Below are positions 36,166 through 45,256 of a stretch of DNA of 64,000 nt, piece after piece. Where the stretch lies: contig NZ_JAKUDN010000001.1 of assembly GCF_024259865.1 (NCBI RefSeq), positions 184,304-248,303 on the forward strand. Reading direction: 5' to 3'. The translations under genes were made by a program, and so were the position numbers. The stretch is from Candidatus Synchoanobacter obligatus. Its GTDB lineage: Bacteria > Pseudomonadota > Gammaproteobacteria > Comchoanobacterales > Comchoanobacteraceae. Each line of letters opens with the position of its first letter. The stretch's first letter is position 1. A model generated the notes under the pieces. It was not told where the DNA came from and did not search any database. It saw only the letters and a program-made list of their open reading frames with translations.

Positions 36166-36968
36166 TGAACTCATTTGATCAAACATATCATGCGTTCCTT
36201 TCAAAGATCCTAAGGGATGGAGAGGAGCGCCCTGATCGGACAGGTACTGGAGTTAAAAGTCTTTTTAGCCATGAAATGACGTTTGATCTCACCCAAGGTT
36301 TTCCATTGATCACAACCAAGAGGGTTCATACTCCTTCAGTGATTCATGAACTGCTATGGTTTATTTCAGGCTCAACCAATATTGCATATTTGAAAGACAA
36401 TAATGTTAGAATTTGGAATGAGTGGGCCGATAATCATGGGAATCTTGGACCTGTTTATGGGAAGCAATGGCGCCATTGGGAAACCGATCAAGGTACCGTT
36501 GACCAACTACAAACTGTCATCGAGCAAATTCGATCGAATCCTTACTCAAGACGGCATATTGTCTCAGCATGGAATGTCTCGGATATCCCGAACATGGCCT
36601 TACCTCCCTGCCACCTTCTCTTTCAGTTTTATGTCTCAGCAACGGGGTATTTACATTGTAAATTATTCCAACGTTCTGCTGATGCTTTCTTAGGGGTGCC
36701 ATTTAATATTGCATCTTATAGTCTGCTGACGCATATGGTTGCTCAGCAGTGTCAACTTAAGCCTGGAAGTTTTGTGTGGAGTGGCACCGACTGTCATATT
36801 TACTCAAATCATGTTGATGCCGTAAAAACCCAGTTGTCTCGGTCATCATTCTCTCCACCAACACTTGAGTTGCTGAAAGCAGAATCAATGGATGCCTATA
36901 CCGCAGAACACATTCGTATATGTGATTACCAACATCATCCCACAATCAAAGCACCCATTGCGGTATAA
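36165..36968 (+). CDS. thyA: Thymidylate synthase
   Basis: Converts dUMP to dTMP with methylene-tetrahydrofolate. The catalytic residue is Cys149 in [39 protein letters not shown] and the Arg pair in PYSRRHI are also conserved. 267 residues, normal length. The start is GTG, overlapping the stop of the preceding unknown gene, with AAGAGG upstream; translational coupling of thyA to such a gene is unusual. Confidence 0.96.
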   Translation: MNSFDQTYHAFLSKILRDGEERPDRTGTGVKSLFSHEMTFDLTQGFPLITTKRVHTPSVIHELLWFISGSTNIAYLKDNNVRIWNEWADNHGNLGPVYGKQWRHWETDQGTVDQLQTVIEQIRSNPYSRRHIVSAWNVSDIPNMALPPCHLLFQFYVSATGYLHCKLFQRSADAFLGVPFNIASYSLLTHMVAQQCQLKPGSFVWSGTDCHIYSNHVDAVKTQLSRSSFSPPTLELLKAESMDAYTAEHIRICDYQHHPTIKAPIAV

Positions 36969-37048
36969 TAAAGCTTATTTGTTAACCACAGTACTTGACC
37001 CTACGCTTATTAGATGTTGTAATACCATAGTGAAACAAGGAGTGTGCC

Positions 37049-38233
37049 ATGAATGCAACAACCAATAATGCTGATATTGCAAAATTAAAAGAACTGAGCT
37101 TATTTACAACCAACCATATCACAAAACTGCTACAACTCAATAGCTCTCTTACACCCAACAGTTTTTCACACAGCAGTCGGGTTGATCTACCATCCGCTGC
37201 AGCCTGTGAACAAACAGCTATGCTGGCAGAAATGAACTTAATGAACCTTCCCGCCTTGTTAAACCTTGCCAATACCACGTCATGGCAAGAGCCCTCTCGC
37301 TTTGGTGGCGGGATATTGGCCCATAGTGGCGAAGCCCCTATTAACTGTAATGACAGCATTAACGATGATGCTCAAAATGGTAGAACTAAGAAGGTATTTG
37401 AGAGCGCCTTTGCTCTTGCCAGAATTCATGGGGTGTATGCACAAGCATTAAATGTTGCACCGGTACGCAACTCTAAACACGCTCGTCCAAACCATTATGT
37501 GACATTGGTTATTGAAGCCAAGGAGATTGATGGTGAACAACACGTGCAATGCCACTATTTTAATAGTATTGCTGGCTATTCCTGGGTTCCAGAGACCGCC
37601 GAACGCCTGATTAATGACCTAGAGCCTCATGCGACCTTTCATAACCATCAGAAGCAATCTCAAGTATTACAAAAAAACACCTATGATTGTGGTTCATTTT
37701 GTGCCCTTTTCATCTATTTATCTCAACTAAAAACGGTTGCGTTCAATGCATCAGTTAAGCCGCATTCACTGTTTTCTCAGCTTGTTGGTGCTACAAAAGC
37801 AGCCCAGATAGCCGATGATATCAAAAGCAACACATTAAGCCCTCTTGATGCCATGGTCTCATTGATTGAAAATAATGCTGAAATCGTTCAGCACTTACGG
37901 CTACTTGAATTCAAAGAATACTTAGAGGACGTCTCTACTGATACGTTAAAAAAAGAAATGCTGCAACTTCTGGATAAAATTCACACCAAACTGCAGGATC
38001 TTGATTTAACCAGTGCTGAAAACTTGAATCGTGCTATTCTGCTCGCGTCTCTAATCTCACTGGGAACAGGTGTTGTCGCACATATCATATTAGCAACTGC
38101 CATTGGGTCTGGGGGAGCATTATATAGCACCTATGAAATACTTAATGAAGTTAACCAAGAGCAGACTCAGAAGCTGATTGCTGACGTTCAAAATGCCCTT
38201 GTTAACACACCTGCCTTTACTCTTGCCCCTTAA
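37049..38233 (+). CDS. Candidate C48 (Ulp1/SENP-like) cysteine protease with membrane segment
   Basis: A 394-residue protein with a strong ribosome-binding site (AAGGAG). A Ulp1-type catalytic set can be read: His149 in PNHYVTLVIE, Asn172 (instead of the usual Asp) in YFNSIAG, the oxyanion Gln208 in VLQKN and Cys214 in TYDCGSFCALF. The order and spacing fit clan CE peptidases, which remove SUMO, NEDD8 or ubiquitin; bacteria have no such modifiers, so the targets would be host proteins. A hydrophobic segment of about 30 residues lies near 325-352 (LASLISLGTGVVAHIILATA), probably a membrane anchor. No signal peptide. The family assignment is from motifs alone. Confidence 0.72.
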   Translation: MNATTNNADIAKLKELSLFTTNHITKLLQLNSSLTPNSFSHSSRVDLPSAAACEQTAMLAEMNLMNLPALLNLANTTSWQEPSRFGGGILAHSGEAPINCNDSINDDAQNGRTKKVFESAFALARIHGVYAQALNVAPVRNSKHARPNHYVTLVIEAKEIDGEQHVQCHYFNSIAGYSWVPETAERLINDLEPHATFHNHQKQSQVLQKNTYDCGSFCALFIYLSQLKTVAFNASVKPHSLFSQLVGATKAAQIADDIKSNTLSPLDAMVSLIENNAEIVQHLRLLEFKEYLEDVSTDTLKKEMLQLLDKIHTKLQDLDLTSAENLNRAILLASLISLGTGVVAHIILATAIGSGGALYSTYEILNEVNQEQTQKLIADVQNALVNTPAFTLAP

Positions 38234-38234
38234 T

Positions 38235-39098
38235 CTATGAGTCAGCTAGATGTTGCTGCAACCACATGGCATAGGTTAGTGCGCAAAGAGACAATAACAA
38301 TTGTAGACTAGCGTTGGTATGCCCTAAGATTACCAGCCAAACAATTGATAGCGCTGGGCTTAGGTAGGCACACATTGCCAAAAAGGTGACTTGACCATAT
38401 TTAATTGCAAAATCCCAACAGATATAAGCCAAGCATTGGCTAAAACACCCCATGATAAATAAACTAACCATATCCAATGCGGTTGGGGTGACATAAGTAC
38501 TGTCATAATAATATAGGAGGGAGAATAATATTGTGCCAATGAAGGTGTATATTGTAAATAATTCTCGAGCATCTTTACCGTAAGACTTTGCTGATATTAA
38601 ATAGACAACCCAGAGAATGGCGCCTAGAAAAGCCAACCCATAGCCTTTAAGAAATTCATATTGCCATAGAGTCCAAGAATCACTGAACATTAAGCCCATC
38701 ACTGCTAGAAAAGCAACCCCTACGGCAACCATCTCATCACGAGCCAATGGTTGACGAAACCAGATACTAGAGCCTAATAGTAGTAATAATGGCCAAAGAT
38801 AACTGACCATGTCGATGTGAGAAGGTGGTGCATAGTGGAAGGCTAATATATAACAGTAATCATTACCTAAGATACCCAATGTACCCAAGACAATCACCCA
38901 AGTGGGATGCTGGAGGATCTTCCCCCATAACCGATAATAACTATTAACGACACAACAGCCGAGAAAACCAAACAGGTTTATAGCGGCTAAAACCTCAAAA
39001 GCTGGTAAATGGGATAGCCTGACTGCCATTGTGGCAGTGATTGACCACAATACCAAGCTATAGATACCATAATAATTTGCGTAGCGTTTATGTAACAT
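38235..39098 (-). CDS. EamA/DMT-family transporter
   Basis: A 287-residue protein with about ten membrane helices in two repeats, typical of drug/metabolite transporters (family RhaT/EamA). Diagnostic parts are SYLWPLLLLLGSSIWF with the Trp-Pro of EamA proteins and the C-terminal YLSPALSIVWLVILG. It may export amino acids or metabolites; the substrate is unknown. AGGAGGAG precedes the ATG. It converges closely with the protease gene. Confidence 0.85.
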   Translation of the reverse strand: MLHKRYANYYGIYSLVLWSITATMAVRLSHLPAFEVLAAINLFGFLGCCVVNSYYRLWGKILQHPTWVIVLGTLGILGNDYCYILAFHYAPPSHIDMVSYLWPLLLLLGSSIWFRQPLARDEMVAVGVAFLAVMGLMFSDSWTLWQYEFLKGYGLAFLGAILWVVYLISAKSYGKDARELFTIYTFIGTILFSLLYYYDSTYVTPTALDMVSLFIMGCFSQCLAYICWDFAIKYGQVTFLAMCAYLSPALSIVWLVILGHTNASLQLLLSLCALTYAMWLQQHLADS

Positions 39099-39153
39099 AT
39101 TCTCCTCCTCAGACGGCTATAAGCCTAACAAAATTTATGTGAATATACAAGGA

Positions 39154-41112
39154 CTAAAGGTAATGGTAAAAATAAGGATAAACCACCCCATTGACCCCTG
39201 ACCATTGAGGCAGTTTTTTATTGGGCTTTTCACTGATTAGGTAATAATCTGCGTTGACTGCCTGTAAAAAGTCTTGAGTGGAAGAGCTAGAACTACCGTG
39301 ATGTGCTACCTGGAGAATGGTTGATTGCAGCTGATGGGGATACAGAGCCGCCAAAGATTTCTCAGCACGTGACTCAATATCTCCAGTTAGTAACACCGAA
39401 CCTTTGGTGCCTGAAATATGTAAGACACAAGACTGATTGTTGCCCTCCCACACTTGAGACTGGTTTGGATGGAGCACCCTGAATACCACTCCATCCCACT
39501 CCCAAGTCGTACCAGATTGGCATAACTGTTGCTTTTGATGAATCAATAATGGAATACTGGTGATCATGTCACCAACGGGCATGGCTTTTAATAACGAAGA
39601 TAAACCACTCATGTGATCCTTATCGGGATGGCTGATGACCACCCTATCTAGTGCCATGATTCCTTGATGGTAGAGATACGGCAGAACGGCTTGATGGGCA
39701 ATATCAGCTTGGTACTGACTACCAATGTCATATAATAACGTATGTGACTGGGTTTGAATTAGAATGGCCAAGCCATGACCAACATTCAGAGCATGAATCG
39801 CAAAATGTCCTTGGCTGATGGCAGTGATTGGCCAATTTATCCATAACAATATCCCCCAGATGAATCGGACTTGAAATAGATAATATAGTATTAAGAAAAC
39901 CAATACTGAGAATACTCTTGCTTTGGATAACAACAATGAAAGATTGTTGCATGGTTCCAATATGGCCATGGCAGATGCAATGCAAGAAAAGACACCGTCT
40001 AACTGTAATAGTGCCCAAGCGGCTAAGTCAAGAGAACAGACATGGCCTACCATCAATATACCCACCAACGGTAGGATCCAACCGATGATAATGGGTTGCA
40101 CCAGAATATTGGCTAAAAGTGATACCGGGTACGTGGGTTGATGATACATACTTGAAATCGCTGCAATAGAAAAAAACAACGGGGCTGTGATGGACTGATT
40201 AAAGTAACGGGATAACAAGATAACACCCGAGGCTATAAATGACATCCAAGTCCCCATATCATAAATGGTGTGAGGATCCAAACTTAAGATAATACCCAAA
40301 CTTAATACAAAACGTTCTATGTCATTTAAACGTCTAAACCCTGAATAGTGATGCTGATAGGACAACAGCAAAAACAACCAGGCCCTTAGAGAAGGCACAC
40401 TATAACCTAACAGCGCAACATACATAAAGGTTAAGCATAATGCCAACCATTGCGTATTATCATGTAATATACACAATGTCTTTCTAAGTCCCTGATACCA
40501 TAACTGGATATGGACACCTGAAATGGTTAATAAGTGGATGATCCCCAACTGATACCAATATGTCGGTTTAGAGGATGAACGCCCTGATAACAATGCTTCA
40601 ATTTCAGGTCGGTGTTGTAGGGAGTATTGCCCTAACCATGTATCTATATAGTAGGTAAAACGTTGGTGGATGGTCTTATGACACGATATCACATCCACCT
40701 CATTGGCATGCCACACTTGATTGATGCCACGATTCAAAAGCCAGTTTTTTTGATCAAAGCCTCCAGGGTTTTTGGGGCGATACGGCATCCGAGCAACCCC
40801 CTTAGTTGCAACACGGCAGCCCCAATACTGTAGTGATCTTGGCCAATAATATCGGTTATAGGGTGTCACAAGGACTGTGGATTGGTAGCCGATACGCTCA
40901 GATACCTCACCAACCAAGCTTGTTTCATTTGAAGAAGTACCATGGTATGTTTGCAAATAACCCAGCAATACACCTAATATACAGCCAAAGACATACTGTT
41001 TGTGCTTGGTATAATACCCACCTAAAACCACCATCAGGCAACCAATACCTATTTTGCCAGCCATCATCGGTATCAGTAGGCCTGAAATATAGCATAATAT
41101 CCCGATTAACAC
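39154..41112 (-). CDS. comEC: DNA-uptake channel protein ComEC/Rec2
   Basis: An inner-membrane protein of 652 residues that carries transforming single-stranded DNA into the cytoplasm. The N-terminal part has membrane helices and an OB-like loop (RPKNPGGFDQKNWLL), the Competence domain contains LTISGVHIQLWYQG, and the C-terminal metallo-beta-lactamase-like domain has LNVGHGLAILIQT, SHPDKDHMSGL and VAHHGSSSSS. Length is at the short end (many have 750). The start is GTG. The rest of the competence machinery is not in the window. Confidence 0.9.
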   Translation of the reverse strand: MLIGILCYISGLLIPMMAGKIGIGCLMVVLGGYYTKHKQYVFGCILGVLLGYLQTYHGTSSNETSLVGEVSERIGYQSTVLVTPYNRYYWPRSLQYWGCRVATKGVARMPYRPKNPGGFDQKNWLLNRGINQVWHANEVDVISCHKTIHQRFTYYIDTWLGQYSLQHRPEIEALLSGRSSSKPTYWYQLGIIHLLTISGVHIQLWYQGLRKTLCILHDNTQWLALCLTFMYVALLGYSVPSLRAWLFLLLSYQHHYSGFRRLNDIERFVLSLGIILSLDPHTIYDMGTWMSFIASGVILLSRYFNQSITAPLFFSIAAISSMYHQPTYPVSLLANILVQPIIIGWILPLVGILMVGHVCSLDLAAWALLQLDGVFSCIASAMAILEPCNNLSLLLSKARVFSVLVFLILYYLFQVRFIWGILLWINWPITAISQGHFAIHALNVGHGLAILIQTQSHTLLYDIGSQYQADIAHQAVLPYLYHQGIMALDRVVISHPDKDHMSGLSSLLKAMPVGDMITSIPLLIHQKQQLCQSGTTWEWDGVVFRVLHPNQSQVWEGNNQSCVLHISGTKGSVLLTGDIESRAEKSLAALYPHQLQSTILQVAHHGSSSSSTQDFLQAVNADYYLISEKPNKKLPQWSGVNGVVYPYFYHYL

Positions 41113-41234
41113 CGCTTATCTCAAAGCTGTATTCATAAAACATCTATGGTAAAAGCACAATCCCGTTCACTACAAACAGTTTGACATCCTGGTTTCCTTA
41201 CCAAATAATATGCTAATAACCTAAAGGCAAGAAA

Positions 41235-42122
41235 ATGGCTATGAATGAAGAACAGCGATTAAAAAATCGGGCTGAAATTGATCAAAAAATTACAGAACTG
41301 CCCCTACCCTCCCCACTAACACCTCTTCCCCATACCACTAAGGATGTTGATGCAATATTAGCACTCATCCCTCATGTGGAATTATTTTCAGGGCCATATA
41401 GAGGTTATCTTATTGATCATGTATGCATCATGGACTTTTCAGAGAGTATTGGTCTTAATATGCCTTTTTATCAGCCGTATATTTTTGAGAACTTCCCTAA
41501 CGTTCTCACGGCAAATGCTACTGGAAAAGAACTCTTAAGTTGTACCCCTCTTGAGCAACAGTCATACGGATCAATTCACGAAACACTGATGAATTATCAA
41601 AAAACAGGTACCTTAGTGCACCAACACCTCCAGGTAAAAACGCCTAAGGAATCTTCATGCTGTAGCACAATACTGCAAGCACTGTGCCGGTTCTTTGATG
41701 ATAAACATGAGATTAAAGAACAACTGATGGCCGCATCATCAGCGCTGTTTAAAGGCCATGCAAAAGATGCATTAAAACTAGCAGCTAACATTAATATGGC
41801 TTGGTTGTATTTGTCTCCTAATAGTCATATATACCGAGCTTATTACTACAACATTTTAGGTCTTGCACATTTAATGCAAGTTGACCATAGTATTCACACG
41901 CTAAAGCTTGTCCTAAGATATTTCAAAACGGCAGTAGACGCAGATGTTCTACCGATCTTTGCTTTAAACTATTACCAACTATTAACCACTTGTGGCCTAG
42001 AACATACCTGTGATGCCATATCATTAAAAGCCTATTTCAAATCACATCATGAGACCACTTGGTATATCGCAGGTTTGGATGCAAAAGGTGAAGAACTCAA
42101 GGGCCTCAGATTTGACAGATAA
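41235..42122 (+). CDS. Unknown protein (295 aa)
   Basis: A soluble protein with AAAGG before the ATG. The C-terminal half has short helical pairs (AALKLAANINMAWLYLSPNS-like and RAYYYNILGLAHLMQ, then YFKTAVDADVLPIFALNYYQ) that resemble tetratricopeptide units, so a protein-binding role is possible. A Cys-rich CCSTILQALC segment lies near 142-151. No signal peptide or membrane helix. I do not recognise it. A TTGACA lies at about 41180-41185 but the matching -10 is poorly placed. Confidence 0.55.
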   Translation: MAMNEEQRLKNRAEIDQKITELPLPSPLTPLPHTTKDVDAILALIPHVELFSGPYRGYLIDHVCIMDFSESIGLNMPFYQPYIFENFPNVLTANATGKELLSCTPLEQQSYGSIHETLMNYQKTGTLVHQHLQVKTPKESSCCSTILQALCRFFDDKHEIKEQLMAASSALFKGHAKDALKLAANINMAWLYLSPNSHIYRAYYYNILGLAHLMQVDHSIHTLKLVLRYFKTAVDADVLPIFALNYYQLLTTCGLEHTCDAISLKAYFKSHHETTWYIAGLDAKGEELKGLRFDR

Positions 42123-42134
42123 CCCCAAAAAAGG

Positions 42135-42433
42135 TTATGCATGACGCGCCTGTTCCATCTTCTGGTCAATCTCTTCCATCATAACATGGAGTGTATCCTC
42201 AAGCCTTTTACCGTAAGCCGTGAGTGCAAAAGCATTCACGGTACAATTTGGCAATGGCTGTTTTAACTGAGTAATGACGGATTTACAATCACTGTCATAA
42301 TCTATTTGATGCTGTAGTAATACGACATCATTGGTCTAATGGTATCATTGACACAATACCTTCCACGCTTTTTCTACTGGAACATCATGCCAAATGGGAC
42401 ACCCCGACGGTCTTGTTCTAAAAACATTTTCAT
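42135..42433 (-). pseudogene. Decayed small gene, possibly HxlR-type regulator
   Basis: The intergenic stretch before tgt holds pieces of a reading frame split by stops and frameshifts. The start gives MKMFLEQDRRGVPFGMMFQ then a stop; a second frame reads SGCPIWHDVPVEKAWKVL; the C-terminal piece is long and clean and includes FALTAYGKRLEDTLHVM. The CP...W and ALTxYGKxLE patterns recall HxlR-type winged-helix regulators, but this is a weak guess. No intact gene exists here. Confidence 0.45.
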
Positions 42434-42468
42434 TATTATCTCGTCTTGTAAAATGCACACCCAATAGG

Positions 42469-43593
42469 TCACATCTGATCACTCAAAATCAATGATTGGT
42501 AGTGAGTCATTAACCGTGTCATGTATGACAAATTATGAATGGTTGTTAATGAATGCGCCGTTGCTTCATGCGCTTTAAACAAATGATGCAACCAAGCTTT
42601 GGTATAATGCTTACAGGTGAAACAGGGACACCCTTGCTCAATCGGCTCAAAAGACTCACGGTGTTTTGTTGATTTTAAACGAACAGGTTCGTCGGGATGA
42701 AATGCCACCGCATGCCGAGCTGCTTTGGTCGGGTACGAGCTATCAAAGGTATCAATTCCTGCAGGAACACTGTCTGTTATCGATGGGATATCACCGATGC
42801 CCAATAAGTGCCTCGGTGCTTCAGGTCGTAGATGCCCAATGGTATTTTCTAATACAAATGCCAACTCCTGTCTATTTTTACCCAGGCTTCCCCCAATCCC
42901 AAATCCATCAAAGGGCAATGATGATAAATATCGAGCACTTTCTTTACGATAGTCTGGATTCACACCACCATGGCACACTGCATAGATGGCTTGATGTTTT
43001 GGGTTGGCCAAATGCGCATCTAGTGAACGCTTTTCCCAGCGATGGGTCCTATTTAAAGAGCGCTGTAGTGCTGGCTCATCCATATGATACGGTGGCAACT
43101 CATCAAAAGGAATGATAATATCTGCCCCGATTTTCTTCTGTGCTTCAATAGAGCTTTCAGGGGTTAAGGTAATTTTAGCCCCATCCCGATAAGAACGAAA
43201 AACCACACCCTCCTCGGTAATACTTAAGACACTGTTACCGTGCTTCTTCTTGCCCTTGCTTTTCAATTCATTGGCAACAGAGCCATAGGCCAATGAGAAT
43301 ACCTGAAACCCACCTGAATCCGTGATAATCGGACCAGTCCTACCAGAAAACTGATGAATCCCTCCGGCTTTTTCAATGGTATCTGCGCCTGGATGAAGCA
43401 TTAAGTGATAGGTATTGGCAAAGACTAAAGGCAATGCAAGCTCTGCAATGGAGACATGATCTACTGCTTTTAAGACCCCATTGGTGCCCACTGCAACAAA
43501 TGCTGGTGTTAAAAAGCTACCATGTTTTGTGGTGACTCGACCCACTCTGGCTTCTGATTTTTTTGATTGATGTAAGATTTCAAACTTAAACAC
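42469..43593 (-). CDS. tgt: tRNA-guanine transglycosylase (queuine/preQ1)
   Basis: Exchanges guanine 34 of tRNAs with GUN anticodons for a queuosine precursor. Active-site Asp in ITDSGGFQVFSL, substrate region HPGADTIEKAGG, the GGSLGKNRQE loop and the zinc site CPCFTCKHYTKAWLHHL are present. 374 residues, standard. The start is GTG with AAGGTGA in good position. The precursor transporter gene lies 4 kb away. Whether the enzyme uses queuine or preQ1 cannot be decided by eye with confidence. Confidence 0.96.
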   Translation of the reverse strand: MFKFEILHQSKKSEARVGRVTTKHGSFLTPAFVAVGTNGVLKAVDHVSIAELALPLVFANTYHLMLHPGADTIEKAGGIHQFSGRTGPIITDSGGFQVFSLAYGSVANELKSKGKKKHGNSVLSITEEGVVFRSYRDGAKITLTPESSIEAQKKIGADIIIPFDELPPYHMDEPALQRSLNRTHRWEKRSLDAHLANPKHQAIYAVCHGGVNPDYRKESARYLSSLPFDGFGIGGSLGKNRQELAFVLENTIGHLRPEAPRHLLGIGDIPSITDSVPAGIDTFDSSYPTKAARHAVAFHPDEPVRLKSTKHRESFEPIEQGCPCFTCKHYTKAWLHHLFKAHEATAHSLTTIHNLSYMTRLMTHYQSLILSDQM

Positions 43594-43784
43594 ACTTCAC
43601 CTTATTGTTTTTCCATTATGATGATTATAACACAACCTGAAGAAAAATAACATCACCTATATTTTCAACCCACTCCGCCCAAATAAAAACATAAGTCATT
43701 GAAAATAAATCTTAAAAAGCAAGCGCGTTGCATTTTGGCCTTAAATAGGATAAAATAACAATATAGATAAAAATAAACATATAA

Positions 43785-45089
43785 ATGAGAAATAAAGCAA
43801 ACTACTTTAACGAAATAATCCACCTACAACCGCAAGAAACATCTAGCGACAGAGATAACTGCTCTTACCATGCCAGCATATTAGGGATCATCAACCATGT
43901 GATAGGATCTAGCCCATCTGCGCAAGAAAAAGTTTTAAATGGCGAATATAGCTTCATTGATGCATTCAATCGTTATAACAACACCAGTATTGATACTCAA
44001 ACATTTGTTCAGTGGTTAAAAGACAACGGTGATGGCCAAAAAGCCTCGCAGGAACACATACAAGCAACACTGTCTCCCATACTACGCCGATATGTACACG
44101 AGCTTAATAACCAACAAAACTTCCCGCTACTTGGAGAAGGTTGCAAAACCTATCAAATACAATCCTCTAAATCAATAAGCCCCATCACAGGGTTACCCAG
44201 ATTTGATCAAAACAATCCAATATATGGTGCTCAATTCGGAAAATATGTCTTTTCATTTGGCGCAACTGTCTTTAGTACACCTTTTGTTTCCAAAGTACGC
44301 GAACACGCCCATGCATCTGAATACGATTTACACGTATTTCATGGCAAAGAAAACAATAGTCCTTTTTATACCGTAAGAATGAATAACTATCACTCGATGA
44401 TCAGGCCTAGTAACACTGTTAAAATTCAACATTCGTGGGAGGGTGTTGGTCATTATGAAGCACTTGGCCCCCTTGACCATTTGTGTCATACCGATATCGG
44501 TGAACTCAAAACCATCAGTGACCAAGTGCCCTCTGCTTTTGGGAAAGACCCTATCTATAGATATAACAAACATAGCATCGATGCCTTTCAACAACGCATG
44601 CGTGCCATGCCAGCAACAAAAGTTATCCCTGATGAATCAATAGCAGCCGCTAGGCCTGCTCAAGGTGCGTTATGTGATGTATCACTATTTCAGCCTAACC
44701 AAGACAATCAATTACAGCTACTCACTGCTCTAATTGCGAGTCTTTTAGAGCGATTCCCTATATCCACTACTCCTGCTGAAATATTGGCCAAAAGACTCCT
44801 AAAAGAGCACCCTGACTTTTTAAAACAAAACCGTGGTGACTTAACAGATTCTATTCTACAGTTAGACGCTGAGGACCTAAGTGCAAACAATCACGTTATT
44901 AAAAGAATCAATTTCACAAAAATCATTCAGCATATCAGCCCCCTATGTATAGGTGTCATTGCACCAGTCAGTATCATACCACTCATTTTATGTACAGCAG
45001 TATGGCTCGGTATCTCAATTTATAAAGATAAAAACCATTTCTATATCGCTGAGCCTCAAGAGCCATCATTATCGTATGACCAACTCTAG
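43785..45089 (+). CDS. OTU-like cysteine protease candidate 1, C-terminal membrane hairpin
   Basis: A 434-residue protein, paralogue of the next gene. It opens with a catalytic-looking RDNCSYHAS (Cys26), has a shared helix LSPILRRYVHELN (96-108), and a late GHYEALGPLDHLC (His223) like the OTU catalytic-His motif. The usual DG(D/N)C is changed to RDNC, so the oxyanion residue is altered. A hydrophobic hairpin near residues 384-413 (LCIGVIAPVSIIPLILCTAV) is followed by a short tail. Such proteins in other intracellular bacteria cut host ubiquitin chains; that is inference. The leader is AT-rich with no clear ribosome-binding site. Confidence 0.62.
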   Translation: MRNKANYFNEIIHLQPQETSSDRDNCSYHASILGIINHVIGSSPSAQEKVLNGEYSFIDAFNRYNNTSIDTQTFVQWLKDNGDGQKASQEHIQATLSPILRRYVHELNNQQNFPLLGEGCKTYQIQSSKSISPITGLPRFDQNNPIYGAQFGKYVFSFGATVFSTPFVSKVREHAHASEYDLHVFHGKENNSPFYTVRMNNYHSMIRPSNTVKIQHSWEGVGHYEALGPLDHLCHTDIGELKTISDQVPSAFGKDPIYRYNKHSIDAFQQRMRAMPATKVIPDESIAAARPAQGALCDVSLFQPNQDNQLQLLTALIASLLERFPISTTPAEILAKRLLKEHPDFLKQNRGDLTDSILQLDAEDLSANNHVIKRINFTKIIQHISPLCIGVIAPVSIIPLILCTAVWLGISIYKDKNHFYIAEPQEPSLSYDQL

Positions 45090-45198
45090 CCTTACAGCAT
45101 GATCAAAATCAAGGCAAAAATGCTTAATATGCCATTGAATAATAATATCAAACCTTGAGAAAAACAAACGATCCTTAAGGCTACAAGGGGCTAAAGGA

Positions 45199-45228
45199 TT
45201 GACTTTCAGCAGTAAAATGTGTTATGAT
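45199..45228 (+). promoter_or_regulatory. Promoter of the second OTU-like gene
   Basis: TTGACT (45199-45204), 18-nt spacer and TATGAT (45223-45228). The -10 covers the first in-frame ATG (45224), so translation must begin further down; I use the ATG at 45257. Confidence 0.6.
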
Positions 45229-45256
45229 ATTCTATAATCAAAATATAGAAAACATA

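Noticed and set aside
45224-45256. Upstream start for the second OTU-like gene
   Set aside because: The ATG at 45224 lies inside the -10 box TATGAT, so it cannot be in the transcript.
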